A stretch of 64,000 nucleotides of DNA from Anniella stebbinsi. Its lineage: Eukaryota > Chordata > Lepidosauria > Squamata > Anniellidae. Every line of letters begins with the position of its first letter. Position 1 is the first letter of the stretch. A model generated the notes under the pieces. The model searched no databases. It was not told where the DNA came from and saw nothing but the letters and a program-made list of their open reading frames with translations. Shown piece by piece: positions 12,236-23,199 of the stretch. Position numbers and translations under genes: made by a program. The DNA lies in NCBI GenBank assembly GCA_029215795.1, contig JARDYH010000003.1, positions 102,456,609-102,520,608 of the forward strand, written 5' to 3'.

Positions 12236-12463
12236 TGGCTCAATTCGGACGACACAATAAACAACTGGTGTGGGGGAAACAATCCTCAGTTGTTTTGACT
12301 ATTGTGTCATCCGAATGCTGCCATAGTCAACTCAGCGCTGATCCTAATCCACACCACAGTTGATTATTTATTACCATGTTGTGTGGGGAGTACCCCCTAG
12401 TTGAACAACTGTAAAGTTGATTATTACCCCACCATTGACTGTCGTGTCGTCTGAATTGAGCCA
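12236..12463. mobile_element. MITE of the TGGCTCAATTCGGACGACAC family
   Basis: The left end is TGGCTCAATTCGGACGACAC and the right end its near-exact inverse (GTGTCGTCTGAATTGAGCCA). Internal GTTGATTATTxxxTACC blocks are shared, in inverted orientation, with the copy at 45539-45768. No convincing target duplication is seen, so the superfamily is left open. Confidence 0.78.
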
Positions 12464-12469
12464 CTGTGT

Positions 12470-12989
12470 GGCTTTTGAACAACAAAGAACAAGACGTCCC
12501 TCTGCTTCTTCACATCTGTTCACTTTTCTCTAGCAAGTGCGAGCCCCTTCTGTCAAGGAGGACTATGCACCCACCAGAGCCTGGCATTGTGGATCATGCA
12601 ACCAACTGTTGCAATTCAGAAACATGCTTCCAGAGCCTAGGAGATCCAGGCACAGTCAAACAAGGCAAGCTAAGCTACACAGTGTGCTCACATATTACCT
12701 TGCCCCTTAGTCCAGACATTGCTGCTCAGATTCCTTTTGGGCAGCAAAACCTGGGCCAGCTTGGAAGGAGCAACAGATGAGGAAGGCCTCTGGCACTCCC
12801 TTGAACATGTCAGCAGCCAGTGTACCTGCTCACCCTTTGCAAGCATCCTCACTGACTACAATGGCAAAATGCAGTGTTTGGCTGCTGGGCAGCTCTCTCT
12901 GCCCAGTCAGGCACCAGCTTACAATGGCATTGTTAAGCAATTTTGGATGCTGGATGTAATGGTCTTAGGGCCCCCTTTATTCTTAAAAT
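12470..12989. other. No gene or repeat recognised
   Basis: Ordinary-composition DNA between two repeat blocks. Open frames of about 100 codons lack any recognisable motif and overlap one another in different frames, so I give them no gene call. Confidence 0.4.
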
Positions 12990-14230
12990 GCATCGCTTCA
13001 CTTCCACATTCCACAGCTGCTACATTTCTGATGTTAGAGCAATAATAATAATAACAACAATAATTGCAACCCTGTCAATTCTTTTAATGTTTCCAAACAT
13101 GTGCAGAGTTTCACATTTTAAATTCACTTAAGGTGCAACCCTACGAATGTTTGGAAAGAAAAAAAATCCTACAGTTCTCAGCATAACCCAGCTAGCCATG
13201 CCAACTAGGGCTACCTCCACAAGAGAGGTTTAATGCTCTTTGAAGGCTCATTATAAATTTTACCTCCACACCAGCGGAGCGCAAAACGGGCGTAGAGGCG
13301 CGTTATCTCCCGGATTATGCGCATTATCGAATGTGCGTTAAATAGCGACTTTTATTTTGCTCCGGCCGTTAAAGCGCATTTTCGCCGTGTGAACAAGCGA
13401 TTATGCGCATTAACTTCTTGTAAAGCGCTTTTTGGACATCAATTAATGCGCTTCGCCGCCTCTCGCCGCCTCCCATGCAGAGGGATTAGGAGTAAATGCA
13501 CCTCCGCGATAATGCGCATAATCGCCGAACCGGGCGCAAAAGCGCATCCTTGTGGAGGGGGCCTAGGAGATTCTAGGGGATTCTAGGAGTTATAGGACTT
13601 TTTTCTGTCTAAACATGCATAGGATTGTGCCTTTAACTCATGAATACATAAATCAAATAGGATTTCCTTCCTCTGCGGAACCCACTTACTTAGGAGTAAG
13701 CATCATTTTGTTATAGTAAATGATAATGTTTTTAACTAAGATTTAAAAATAAGTATCTGTCATCTGGTACAGAGTTTTCCCATGGAAAACCTGACTGGTT
13801 CACTGTTGTGATTATTTGATTGGGACTGCAATGCAGTTACACATGACTGAAGGATGGGCACAATATATAATTTTAGGGGCACTAATCATGACTGTATTTT
13901 TATTCTCTTTAAATATGGTTACGCATCCCCCAGTTATCTTGGTGTTCTATTTCTACAATGCCTTTATATATCCTTTTGTCCTGTCTTTTCTTCACCTCCC
14001 TTCTTTTTCAGGCTGAATCCTATGCACATTTATCTCAGAGTAAGTCCTATTGATCTCAGTTGGGCTTACTTCAAAGTAGACATACTTAAGATTGTGCTGC
14101 AGCTCTGTTTTTAAGGTGACACAAGAGACACACATACCATGTTTACCAAAAGAATGGCTTGCTGGTTACTACATCATATCTGCTTGAAAAAGGGGGTTGG
14201 ACACCCTAAAATAAACAAGGGCAGATAGGA
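12990..14230 (+). repeat. Unclassified long repeat unit, copy A
   Basis: Collinear with 38960-40585 plus 41566-41760. Shared landmarks in order: a phrase around CACTTAAGGTGCAA, GTTTGGAAAGAAAAAA, CTGTCTAAACATGCAT, ACTTACTTAGGAGTAAG, GAGTTTTCCCATGGAAAACC, TTCAGGCTGAA and CTCTGTTTTTAAGGTG. Copy A carries the CpG-rich element at 13207-13562, which copy B lacks at that site. No coding capacity. It may be an old composite of MITEs or an undescribed retroelement. Confidence 0.62.
13207..13562. mobile_element. CpG-rich palindrome-studded DNA element (AATGCGCATT family)
   Basis: The ends are inverted: GGGCTACCTCCACAAG on the left against CTTGTGGAGGGGGC on the right. CTA flanks both sides, possibly a 3-bp duplication as in PIF/Harbinger elements. 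Inside, TGCGCATTA or its complement recurs several times (about 13318, 13402, 13446, 13513), giving a local CpG density far above the surroundings. Absent from the paralogous unit at 39.1-39.2 kb, which reads across the site. Confidence 0.62.
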
Positions 14231-14880
14231 ATTGTTTTAGCAAACATTCCTACCCCTTCCCCTTTTTTAGCGATCCCATGCAGGGTTACTCAAAAGTAAG
14301 CCTTGCAGAGGCAGAGCACAAAGTGGCTCCCTCCCCAAGAAGTGTGGTTAGGTAGTATCCAATGTCAGTCCTATGTAGAGTAGACCCATTGAAATGAATG
14401 AGACTTAAGTTAATTACAACTAATTTGAGTCCCATTCTTTTCAATAGGTCTATTTAAGTAGGACTAACATTGGATACTACCTATTTTGGCATAAGGTTTC
14501 CCCCCTGCCCCGCCCATATATAAAATGTTTGGGGCACTAATCATTACTGTGCTTATTATTGTCTTAAAATATGGTTAATCATCCCCCAGTTCTCTTGCTA
14601 TTCTGTTTCTACAATGCCTTCATCTGTATCCTTTCTCTTGTCTTTTTTTCACCTTCCTTCTTTTTCAGGCTGAATCCTATGCACATTTACCTCCAAGTAA
14701 GTCTCATTGGTCTCAATGGGGCTTACTTCTGACTAGACATACTTAGGATTATGCTGCAGCTCTGTTTTTTAAGGTAACACAAGATACCTTAAAAAAAAAT
14801 TACCAAAAGAACTGCCGGCTGATTACTGCATCATATCTGCTTGAAAAAAGGGGGTTGGATACCCTAAACTAGGAGGGGGT
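13840..14880 (+). repeat. Imperfect tandem duplication, about 0.67 kb period
   Basis: The block at about 13867-14215 recurs at about 14525-14880. Both contain GGGGCACTAATCAT, CATCCCCCAGTT, TTCTTTTTCAGGCTGAATCC, the GCTTACTTC phrase, GATTxTGCTGCAGCTCTG and TCTGCTTGAAAAA..GGGGGTTGGA. The copies differ by scattered substitutions and small indels, so the duplication is old. A palindromic MITE (14350-14482) lies between them. Confidence 0.8.
14350..14482. mobile_element. Palindromic MITE, about 133 bp
   Basis: Starts AGGTAGTATCCAATGT and ends with its exact inverse ACATTGGATACTACCT. The arms continue to pair through the GTCCTA and CCATTGAAA/TTTCAATAGG phrases. No coding capacity. It sits between the two copies of the tandem duplication and is absent from within each. 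Confidence 0.8.
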
Positions 14881-14884
14881 TGGA

Positions 14885-16935
14885 TACCCTTAGCCTCCAG
14901 GAATTTATCCAACCCCCTTTTAAATCCATCCATCCATCTCTTTATTTCTTTCCCAAACCTGGTGTAACGCAAGGGACTTCCCTAAGGATCTTTGCTTCTC
15001 TCCATCTATCTGCTCTTCTTTTCTCAGGAGCAGCCACAGAGCAGCACTGGAGGAACTGTTGTGTGTTGCTGCCGCTCTGAGCTGTCGTTCTCTTTTGAAG
15101 TTCCATGATCCTCCCCATCAATCCTGTCCTTCTCCATGGAGCCAAGCTCCTTTGTCTCCTGTCAGCCTGAGCATCAGGGCTAACAGATTTTCCAGCCAGA
15201 ATTCAAAAACTCGTGCACCCAAACCAGACCCCAAGGAATGAAAGAGTTTCTCCACACTTTGCTTTTACTTCCTAATCTTTCCTCCCTAGCCTCCCTCTTT
15301 TTTCCTCCCACCATCCAGCTCCTTTTGGGGGGGATCTCCTCCCAGAAAGGGTTAATTTAGAGCCCTGCTCCAACCCAAACCAAAAGCAGCCACTGGAAAA
15401 AAGACTGTCAGGGCAGGCTCAGCGCAGGTGTGTTGCCAGCTGACATGCCCACTGACACCTCGCTGATGCTCCCCTGCCTCATCCCGTGACCTTTGCTCTG
15501 TGTTGTTGTCATTGTCATCATTGCTGCCACCACCCTAGCCAGCCAGCCAGCTGGCCAGCCAGCCAGTCAGGCAGGCACGCAACCAGTGTTTTTGTCTTTG
15601 ACACGCTAACGCACAGGCAGCATTTCCCAGGATGAGTTGTCCACTTCAGCAGTCTCGTGAGAGTTCAGATATATCATCCCAGAAGTTTTGCAAGACTTGA
15701 TACATCTTCTGTGTCAGGAAGGAAGCTGGCGGTGCGCATTAGCGTGCTGAAGAGAAAAATGCCTCAGCCTGTGTATAGTTGCTTGCCGTGAGACTGGCGT
15801 AGCAAGCATACAAGGTTGAAAGAGGTGCTGCGACAGGGAGATGTGAGTCAGGCATGGTGGAGGGGAGGCCTGCCTCTGGGTTGTTCATCTTTTCACCAGA
15901 TAAATTAGCCCCTTTGCCGGTTGCCCCAGTGGCACGTAGTTTTGCCGGTGATTTCAGGAGAAAGCCGGCATAAATGGTCAGTCTAACTTCAACCAACCTG
16001 TCTAAATGTGAATGTCAATCATCTGCAAGCCACATTCACTGGCTGATTGATTTATAATATTTTAGGCTGCTTTTCTGATTAAAAATATGAAATCAACAAT
16101 AACAAAACACAGCAGACAGATGCAATAAAAAAAGTAAAATTCAACCAAAATTCAACCAAATCAAATATAACCTGGACATTGCTGAGTTCTAAACCCTGGA
16201 TACTAGGAGAGATCTCTTTCAACCTTCCTCTGGATCCATGATAACCTGGTCTTCAGATCTCCCCTTGGAATAGATAACTATTCATTAAACAAAAAACCTA
16301 CGGTTTACAAAACCAACGTTAAGGTTCTACAGTTTCCAACCAAGCACCAAAAAGCAGGGAAATTGGGAGTTAAGGCTCCCAAGCCTTAACGCCACATCCT
16401 CCCTAAGGAGGCAGAAAGTGCAAGTGAAATTCTCATTCTCCCAAAGCAGATAAACCATGAGGACAGGATGGAGAATATGATATGCAGAGGTGACTGTGGG
16501 GTTGTGGAAAACTGATGACAAACAACTTAGGGCCACCTACTTCTCTTTTTTTGTTTAGAGCAGCCCTTCCCCAACCTGGTGCCCTCCAAAGGTGTTGGAC
16601 TACAACTCCCATCATTGCAAGTATTTGGAGAAGTATTTGGAGAAAATTTGAAAGATTGTGCTACTGGAATAAAAAATCCCTGATTAATTTTGGAAGCACA
16701 CAAGATGATACAGGAAAATATGCTATGTTACAAGAAGTTACAGTTTACTATGTTAATTAGTAGAGCTCATTTTATGCTACATGCTTCTCCCACTGTTTCG
16801 ATCTAAAAGTAGCAGATTGTGATCAAGTTTCAAGGCTGCACAGGCTGCATTTTCATCTGTGGATATTTATTCAAAAGTAAGAGCTATGGAACTAAGTGAA
16901 CTCTACCCAATGTAGAGTTAGCTGTGACTGAACAG
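14885..16935. other. Mostly unique DNA, no gene recognised
   Basis: Starts with a fragment of the common squamate repeat (CAGGAATTTATCCAACC). A short (CCAG)n-like run lies at 15539-15577, and a stub of a dispersed repeat (CCAACCTGGTGCCCTCC) at 16573-16615. The 15.0-16.0 kb part is somewhat GC-richer, but I find no splice-bounded exon I can name. Confidence 0.4.
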
Positions 16936-16938
16936 ATT

Positions 16939-17125
16939 TAGGGCACAATCTAATGCAGGTTTAGACAGGGGAAAAAACTTTTTTAGACAGCATTGCTGGC
17001 TGTGGAATGCTGGGAGTTGTAGGACTTTTTCTGTCTAAATGTGCATAATATTGCACCTTTCGTTGTAAGAAAGCCATTAAAGTTTATTGGCTTAGACAGA
17101 ATGAACTGCACCAGATTGCACCCAG
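16939..17125. mobile_element. MITE with GGGTGCAATCT-type ends
   Basis: The left edge GGGCACAATCTAATGCAG pairs with the right edge CAGATTGCACCC. The inner phrase GGAGTTGTAGGACTTTTT..CTGTCTAAA also occurs in repeat units A and B (13590 and 39200). This ties those units to a dispersed palindromic family. Confidence 0.6.
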
Positions 17126-17202
17126 TACAATACGTTTTGTGTGCAATATCAAATTGCATTGTCACAATCTCCTTAACAAATGTGACAAATTTAAGTTGTA
17201 TA

Positions 17203-17400
17203 TGGTGACCATAGGGGGAAAAAAGGACAGGACTTCTGTATTTTTAACAGTTGTACAGAAAAGAGAATTTCAGCAGGTGTTATTTTTATGCATGCAGCAC
17301 CTGGTGAAATTCCCTGTTCATCACAACAGTTCACGCTGCAGGAGCCCTGCCCTCTTTTATATGTGGTCAAGAGGGCAGGGCTCCTGCAGCTTTAGCTGTT
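17203..17400. mobile_element. hAT-type MITE, one unit plus a partial second
   Basis: Starts TGGTGACCATAGGGGGA, runs through the AACAGTTGTACAGAAAAG and CACCTGGTGAAATTCCCT phrases, and reaches an inverted end TATATGTGGTCA near 17369. It then begins a second, inverted unit (AGGGCAGGGCTCCTGCAGC) that breaks off. It shows a single half-element bounded by two TIR-like ends, the presumed monomer of the 320 bp family. Confidence 0.72.
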
Positions 17401-17416
17401 GGAATATGAAATATAT

Positions 17417-17615
17417 AAGCACAGCCAGAACTGGGAGGCCTGGGCTAAAATCCACATCAGTCATGAAGCTCACTGGGTGAACCTGGGCCATTCGCCACCT
17501 CTCAGCCCTGCCTATGGGGATCAAATTGGGGAGAAAACCATGTACACCACCCTGAGTTCCATGGAAAAGGCAGAGTGGGCTTCATATGTAATATATAGAA
17601 GAAGAAGAATTATGG
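17417..17615 (+). repeat. SINE (MIR/CORE-like), degraded
   Basis: Contains CACTGGGTGAACCTGGGCCA, CTCAGCCCTGCCT and AACCATGTACACCACCCTGAG in the order of common reptile SINEs, ending in an AATATATAGAAGAAG tail. An antisense tail of the same family appears at 44588-44660. Confidence 0.62.
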
Positions 17616-17737
17616 GTTGGATACAGATTTAAGCTGACCCAACTGTCCTGGTGAAAGTGGACTTCCCTGCCCCCTTGTTCCCACGGCAGCCCCTCCAGTC
17701 CCTGGAAAATGCTAGACAGAGAATCAGGGTGAAGTGT

Positions 17738-17738
<1 letters not shown>

Positions 17739-17768
<30 letters not shown>
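17739..17768. repeat. (GT)n microsatellite
   Basis: A GT run of about 15 units. Confidence 0.97.
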
Positions 17769-17771
<3 letters not shown>

Positions 17772-18137
17772 GGAGTGGTGATTCTAAAAAATTGGGTGGA
17801 GAGACTTTCCCACAAGCCAAGCTCTTCCTCTTGTGGAAGGTCCTTCTTGTGGAAGGCAGATTCTGGATCCCAATTTCCCCAAACAATTTATTAGCTTAGC
17901 TGATAGCTGTTTAACTTCTAATGGCATAGTCAGGGTTGTTTAGAGTGTTTGAGGAACTTTCAGCATTAACTATTTTACATAATTGAGACAGATCAAAGTA
18001 GTTGATTCTTTCTTCTTGTTCTTTGTTTCATACTTCATACTTCAACTTTTGGGGAAAGAGAGGGCTGAGCCAGGGCCTTGGCAACTGCAGCCTCCAGCTG
18101 CTCCGAGTATCAACCAGCCGCTGGGTCAGGTTGTGGG

Positions 18138-18320
18138 AAAGGCTCTCTCTCTCACACACACACTCACTCTCTCTCTCTCGCTTGCTCTCTCTCTCGTTCG
18201 CTCTCTCTCTCTCTCACTCTCTCGCTCACTCCCTCTCTCCCTCTCGCTCTCTCTCACTTGCTCTCGCTCTCTCGCTTGCTCGCTCTCTCTCGCGCGCGCG
18301 CTCACTCACCCGCTGCGACC
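18138..18320. repeat. CT-rich simple repeat tract
   Basis: Strongly biased pyrimidine tract built of CTCTCT, CTCGCT and CTCACT with a short GCGCGCGC run near 18292-18301. It produces long Leu/Ser-rich open frames in all three plus frames, which are artefacts of composition. The purine/pyrimidine strand bias could favour non-B DNA. Confidence 0.93.
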
Positions 18321-18339
18321 TAGACCTTTGCCTAAAGCA

Positions 18340-18590
18340 GCCTCCTCGTCACCAGAGCAGAGAAGAAAGAGGCGGCAGTTCCCCCCTCCCTCCTCCCTCC
18401 TGATAATCTCTCTCGCTCACTCGCGGTCATCCTCACCAGAGCAGGGAAGAAAGAGGCGGCAGCTCCCTACTCCCCCCTCCCTCCTCCTTCCTGATAATCT
18501 CTCTCGCTCACTCGCCCATCGTCCTCACCAGAGCAGGGAAGAAAGAGGTGGCAGCTCCCCCCTCCCCCCTCCCTTCTGATAATAAGTTCT
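18340..18590 (+). repeat. Minisatellite, about 84-92 bp unit, three copies
   Basis: The phrase ACCAGAGCAG(A/G)GAAGAAAGAG starts at about 18351, 18435 and 18527. Each copy is followed by GGCAG, a C/T-rich stretch and TGATAAT. Units differ mostly in the length of the CCCTCC run. Confidence 0.9.
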
Positions 18591-18649
18591 GTGGTGCCGG
18601 GTACGCATGCGTTGCATTGTGAATTGGATAAATATTCATTAAAAATCAA

Positions 18650-20630
18650 CAGTAGGGAATTTTTTAAAAAGGAAAAGCATTCCATCAACTAGACTGATGG
18701 CAAAAGAAGACCCCATCAATGAATTAAGCAGGAAATCTATAATTTCCCTGGAAATCCTGGCTACAGAAAGTCGCAACCCGGAAGTAAATCTGACAAAAGC
18801 AGGGAGACAGGTTTGTGTTCCTTTTCTATCTTAAACTGCTCTCCTTCCCTCAATCTTTCACCAATCTTCTTGAAATTTTCAGGTAATGTAAATCAAACAT
18901 TTCTTTCTGGAACCTGTAAATTTCAGCAAGATTGGTGAAATATTTTTGATTTTATGGCTGTTAGAATGACCCCTCCCCCAATTATCACTTTAACATGGTG
19001 GAATGTGTTTTTTACTGACGGCCCTTAACAATGGAGGCACGACTGTGCCTCCATTAATACATTGCCCCCACACACACACACACACAGAGTGTTCCTTTCC
19101 TTTTTTTCTAAGGGTTTGGTCCATACTGCTATAAAGTTGAAAGCTTCAAACACTTCATTTAACTAGTTTGAGCCGGTGTAAGTTTTAAGTACAATTTTGA
19201 AACCTTTCAAAATGTTTCTGGGCCTACAACAGTGCCTAGTCACACTGTTTTTCTAACAGGTCTTAGCAACAGTTAAACTGTAGTGTATTTTGAATACTAT
19301 ACACATGTATTTTCTTTCTAATCAGCGCATGTTTCACATTTCACTTCTGTATCTGATGTTCTTTTGCATTTATTTTTCTGTCCTGTTCCTTTGTACTTCC
19401 GCTCAACGCTACCTCAGGAACCTGTGTGTTTCACCCAAAACAAGAATCAGCTCAGTTACACCCTTTGTGTTTTCAGAAATGGAGATCAGCCATTGTTGCT
19501 GCTTCCTAAAATGTATTGCTAGGTGTAATCTAATACCTGCAACACCTGTAGAGCTCCATTTTGAGACTGGGTCTATCTAAATTGCAGACCTCGTGGCCAC
19601 AACATCCAGCCAAATTTTTGGACTTCTCTGTTTCTTCTCCCACTCAACCTGCTTTTATGTACCAGCTACAAGCTTTGGAGAACTCAAAAGCTTGCACATT
19701 TTTGTAGAACTTTAGTTTGTTTCATAAAGGTATTACTCAATTGTGGATTTTGGATTTTTTTTTCTCATGGACTAGTATGGCTCTATTCATTTTGGCTTTT
19801 CGTATTATGATGAAATTTCTTAAGGAACATTTCATTAAATAAATTTTAAATACTATTTCTGAAAATTTGTCAAGAAAGCAATGAAAACTGAGCTAACCGT
19901 CAGGCAAACTAGGAAGAGCTTGTCTTTCGTTAGTTGCTTATTTTAGCTTTCCTAGGGGTGAGCTGAAACACACATTGTTACTTAAGCCAGGTCCACCCAA
20001 AAAGTTAACAGAATGCATATACCTGACCTGCAACCTTCCTATAAATTCCTCCATAACAGGGGGAGTGAGCATTGTATAAACGGAATCTCTGATGAATATG
20101 GATATTGTTAAATAGGCTTTCCTGCCTTGGCAACTATATCAAAAGGACAATACATCCGCTTTGTAGAAGAAAGTAAGCTTACCCATCTCCTCATCATAAC
20201 TCCTGCCAGGATTTATGCATGCATGACAGCCATTGATATTAATGGAGACTATTATAACAAAGTGTACATTTTAATACACCATGTCTGTCTGGCCAAAAGA
20301 GAAGCTAATATTATGGTCTACACTCTTTGCTCAGTTACAACTTCCTTGCCTTTTATGGGGAAACTTCAATATGGGTGGAGAGCCATATTCATTTCTCCCA
20401 CGCTATGGAACAGCATTACTCTAAAGCAGTTATAAAACACAGCATCATGACATCCTAGTTTATTCCACTATGAATTGCATTATGATACTTGTAGGGGTGT
20501 GCAAAGCTCTCCAGTGAGAAATTTCACAAGTCATTAAAACTGTTTTGGGTTCTAATGAAAGAGAACCTGCCAGGCCCAAATGCCTGAGGGTTCTTCCTCA
20601 GGGCAAGAGTGAAAAGAGTGAAGCATTGAG
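18650..20630. other. No gene recognised; one small inverted repeat
   Basis: An inverted repeat pairs TTTCACCAATCTTCTTGAAA (18857-18876) with TTTCAGCAAGATTGGTGAAA (18921-18940), an about 85 bp hairpin-like unit typical of a decayed MITE. A (CA)n run lies at 19067-19086. The remainder, 19.1-20.6 kb, shows no exon or repeat I can name. Confidence 0.45.
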
Positions 20631-20635
20631 AAACA

Positions 20636-20676
<41 letters not shown>
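20636..20676. repeat. Compound (GT)n(GA)n microsatellite
   Basis: About 12 GT units followed by about 9 GA units without interruption. Confidence 0.97.
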
Positions 20677-20897
20677 TTTGCAGCCAGAGCCAGCTTTGAG
20701 CTCTCTCCTTCTTAAAATCATTTGAACTCCCAGTGTGCTGTGTTTAACCCACTGAATAATCTTTTAAAAAATCCAAGCCTACTAAGTGTGTAAGTGTTTG
20801 CTGCTGACTGGCTTCCTCCTCCTTCCTCCTCCAAGCCTCATCGTAGCCTCCTCACATGTAGGGGGAAGGTGGCTATTGTTGCTTTGATGCGCACCAC

Positions 20898-20926
20898 CCC
20901 TCCTCCTCCTCCTCCTCCTCCTCGTC
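20898..20926. repeat. (TCC)n microsatellite
   Basis: About nine TCC units; the complement gives a poly-Glu/Arg open frame that is not a gene. Confidence 0.95.
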
Positions 20927-21103
20927 CTGCAAGCCTCTAGGACAGGGAGCACATTTCTGCTCAGACTCATAGAAGTCAATAATCCACAGTGTCAAAGTGC
21001 TGCTAGCTGGCATCTTGAGTGAGTAAGCTTCTGCACCTGAGTCATAGGCTGCCATTGGCTGCTGGCTGAGCTTCCAGTGCAGGGGGTGGGGGCTCCATCC
21101 AAT

Positions 21104-22372
21104 TAGGGTGACCAGATTTTGGAAACTAAAATCCCGGTCCAAAATGGCCACCCAAAGGGGGCATGCCCACCAAAGCAGACCCCCCCAACATAAAATAAAA
21201 AAAATTAAAAAGGCCACCCGCCATGCGGCCAACAAGCAGACACCCCCCACCACCCAAAAGCCACCCTCCCCCAAAAAGCCAGCCCAGACCTACCGGATCC
21301 TCGTGCCACCGCCGCCGGGCTTGTGCTAGCAGAGGCCCAATCGCGACAAGCCCCGAGGAGGCCAGAGGCCGCACAGAAGAGGCGGGAGAGGGCCGGATCC
21401 AGAAGTGATGAAACCGGCCCTCTCCCGCCTCTTCTGTGTGGCCTCAGGCCTCCTCAGGGTTTGTCATGATGGCGAGCCCCGAGGAGCCCAGATACCCGTG
21501 CGGAAGAGGCAGGGGAGGCTGATTACATCACTTCTAGAATCAGCCCTCTCCCGCTTCTTCTGTACTAGCTTCTGGGCTGAGCTTCCTGTGCAGGGGGTGG
21601 GGGCTCCATCCAATTAGGGTGACCAGATTTTGGAAACCAAAATCCCGGTCCAAAATGGCCACCCAAAGGGGGCATGCCCATCAAAGCAGACCCCCCCCAA
21701 CATAAAATAAAATAAAATTAAAAAGGCCACCCGCCATGCCTCAGGCCTCCTCGGGGTTTGTCGTGATGGCGAGGAGCCCGAGGAGCCCAGAAGCCCATGC
21801 GGAAGAGGCAGGGGAGGCCGATTACATTATTTCTGGAATCAGCCCTCTCCCGCTTCTTCTGTGCTGGCTTCTGGGCTCCTTGGGGCTTGTCACTATTGCG
21901 ACAAACCCTGAAGAGGCCGGTGGCTGCACAGAAGAGGAGGGAGAGGGCTGATTCCGGAAGTGATGTAATCGGCCTCCTCCGCATCTTCTGCGTGGGCATC
22001 CGGGCTCCTCGGGGCTCCGAGGAGGCCAGAGGCCACACAGAAGAGGCAGGAGAGGGCCGATTTCATCACTTCCAGATTCGGCCCTCTCCCGCCTCTTCCG
22101 TGTGGCCTCTGGCCTCCTCGGAGCTTGTCGCTATTGGGCCTTTGCTGGCACGAGCCCAGTGGCGGCAGCAGCGGCATGAGTGTGGTGGCGGTGGTGGCCG
22201 ATTATATCACTTCCAGAATCAGCCCTCTTCCGCCTCTTCCGTGTGGGCATCCACCATCCGAGCTCCTCAAGGCTCGTTTCCCCGGTTTGCCCCCACCACC
22301 ACCCCGGTTGGCCCAGATTGCCCCAGTTTTCCCGGTTAGGTCTGGGAAACCCCAGATGATCTGGTCACCCTA
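21104..22372. mobile_element. GC-rich hAT-type element, 1.27 kb, with internal tandem duplication
   Basis: Ends are TAGGGTGACCAGAT and its inverse ATCTGGTCACCCTA, flanked by the 8-bp target duplication CATCCAAT (21096-21103 and 22373-22380), so the hAT assignment is good. The left end plus about 40 bp of outside flank and the target duplication recur at 21572-21640: CATCCAAT is again at 21607-21614 and TAGGGTGACC at 21615. The interior is a run of inverted GC-rich modules around CCTCTCCCGCCTCTTC and its complement. No transposase is encoded; the long open frames in several registers reflect composition. Confidence 0.85.
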
Positions 22373-22380
22373 CATCCAAT

Positions 22381-23035
22381 AGATCTGGAGGGCACCACGT
22401 TGGAGAAGGCTGGAGTAGAAACTTCCACCAGCGGCAGTGGAGCTCTCAGCTCTGCATCAGCAAAGTAAAGGATAAAAGCTCCCTCCATAAATGCGCAGGG
22501 GGGGAGGGATTAATGAGTGTGTGTGTGTCTGTTTAAGGGGGATAAGGAGGAAATATATTTTTTAAAATCCTTTAAAAAAATCAATGCATGAATGGATCTG
22601 CTACAAAGTTGGCATGCCTAAAGCCCTACTTAAGAGCTATCATCATGCCAACTCTAATCTAATCTCTTTATCTTTAAAAATGATAACTTTTTTCTAAAAA
22701 AACTAATTTTAAAACCACAAACTTAAAAAAAATATAAAAAATCAAAGCTTGAAGGACTTTGCTCCAAATGCTGTATGTCTAAAGATCTACTTAAGAGTGA
22801 TCAGCACACCAAATTTCTTTTCTTTATCTTTAAAAATGATGGAGCTGTAAGCATTTGATTAATTTCCATTGACTAGAGCGGTTATTTGAAAACGGGTAAT
22901 CCGATGGGGCAGAGAAAGGGGATCAGCTCCGAAATTGCCTCAATGGAGCTCTGGCTCAAATTTCGAGGCAGAGAACACCCACTTTGCACACCCCCTGGTA
23001 CTTTCCTCTTGGGTCACTTAAGTGGCTTCACACTT
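22381..23035. repeat. Degenerate two-unit tandem repeat, A/T-rich
   Basis: A unit of about 105 bp at 22580-22687 recurs at 22741-22843. Both contain CTACTTAAGAG and TCTTTATCTTTAAAAATGAT. Otherwise nothing is recognised between the hAT element and the gypsy remnant. Confidence 0.55.
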
Positions 23036-23199
23036 GTATTAGTCTCTAGTTTATAAACTCCATCTAGTTGTCAGTCTTCCTCAAACACATTCCTGAATTC
23101 CTTCTGAATTCTTTTTTCATTCCAGATTCATTTGACTTTTCCATCACTCCACTATCCACTGTCAATATATTCTGGAACAGTCCTTTTATCAATTCCCTA

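Noticed and set aside
17983..18579. 198-codon Leu/Ser-rich plus-strand frame
   Set aside because: Open in all three frames because the tract is CTCT/CTCG simple repeat; composition artefact.
18340..18590. CRISPR-like array
   Set aside because: Three adjacent 84-92 bp units without spacers in vertebrate DNA: a minisatellite.
20898..20926. Arg/Glu-rich short frames over (TCC)n
   Set aside because: Translation of a microsatellite.
21797..22339. 180-codon frame and several overlapping frames in the GC-rich block
   Set aside because: They lie inside a hAT-type element with modular inverted repeats, in several frames and on both strands. No transposase motif (no hAT dimerisation region).
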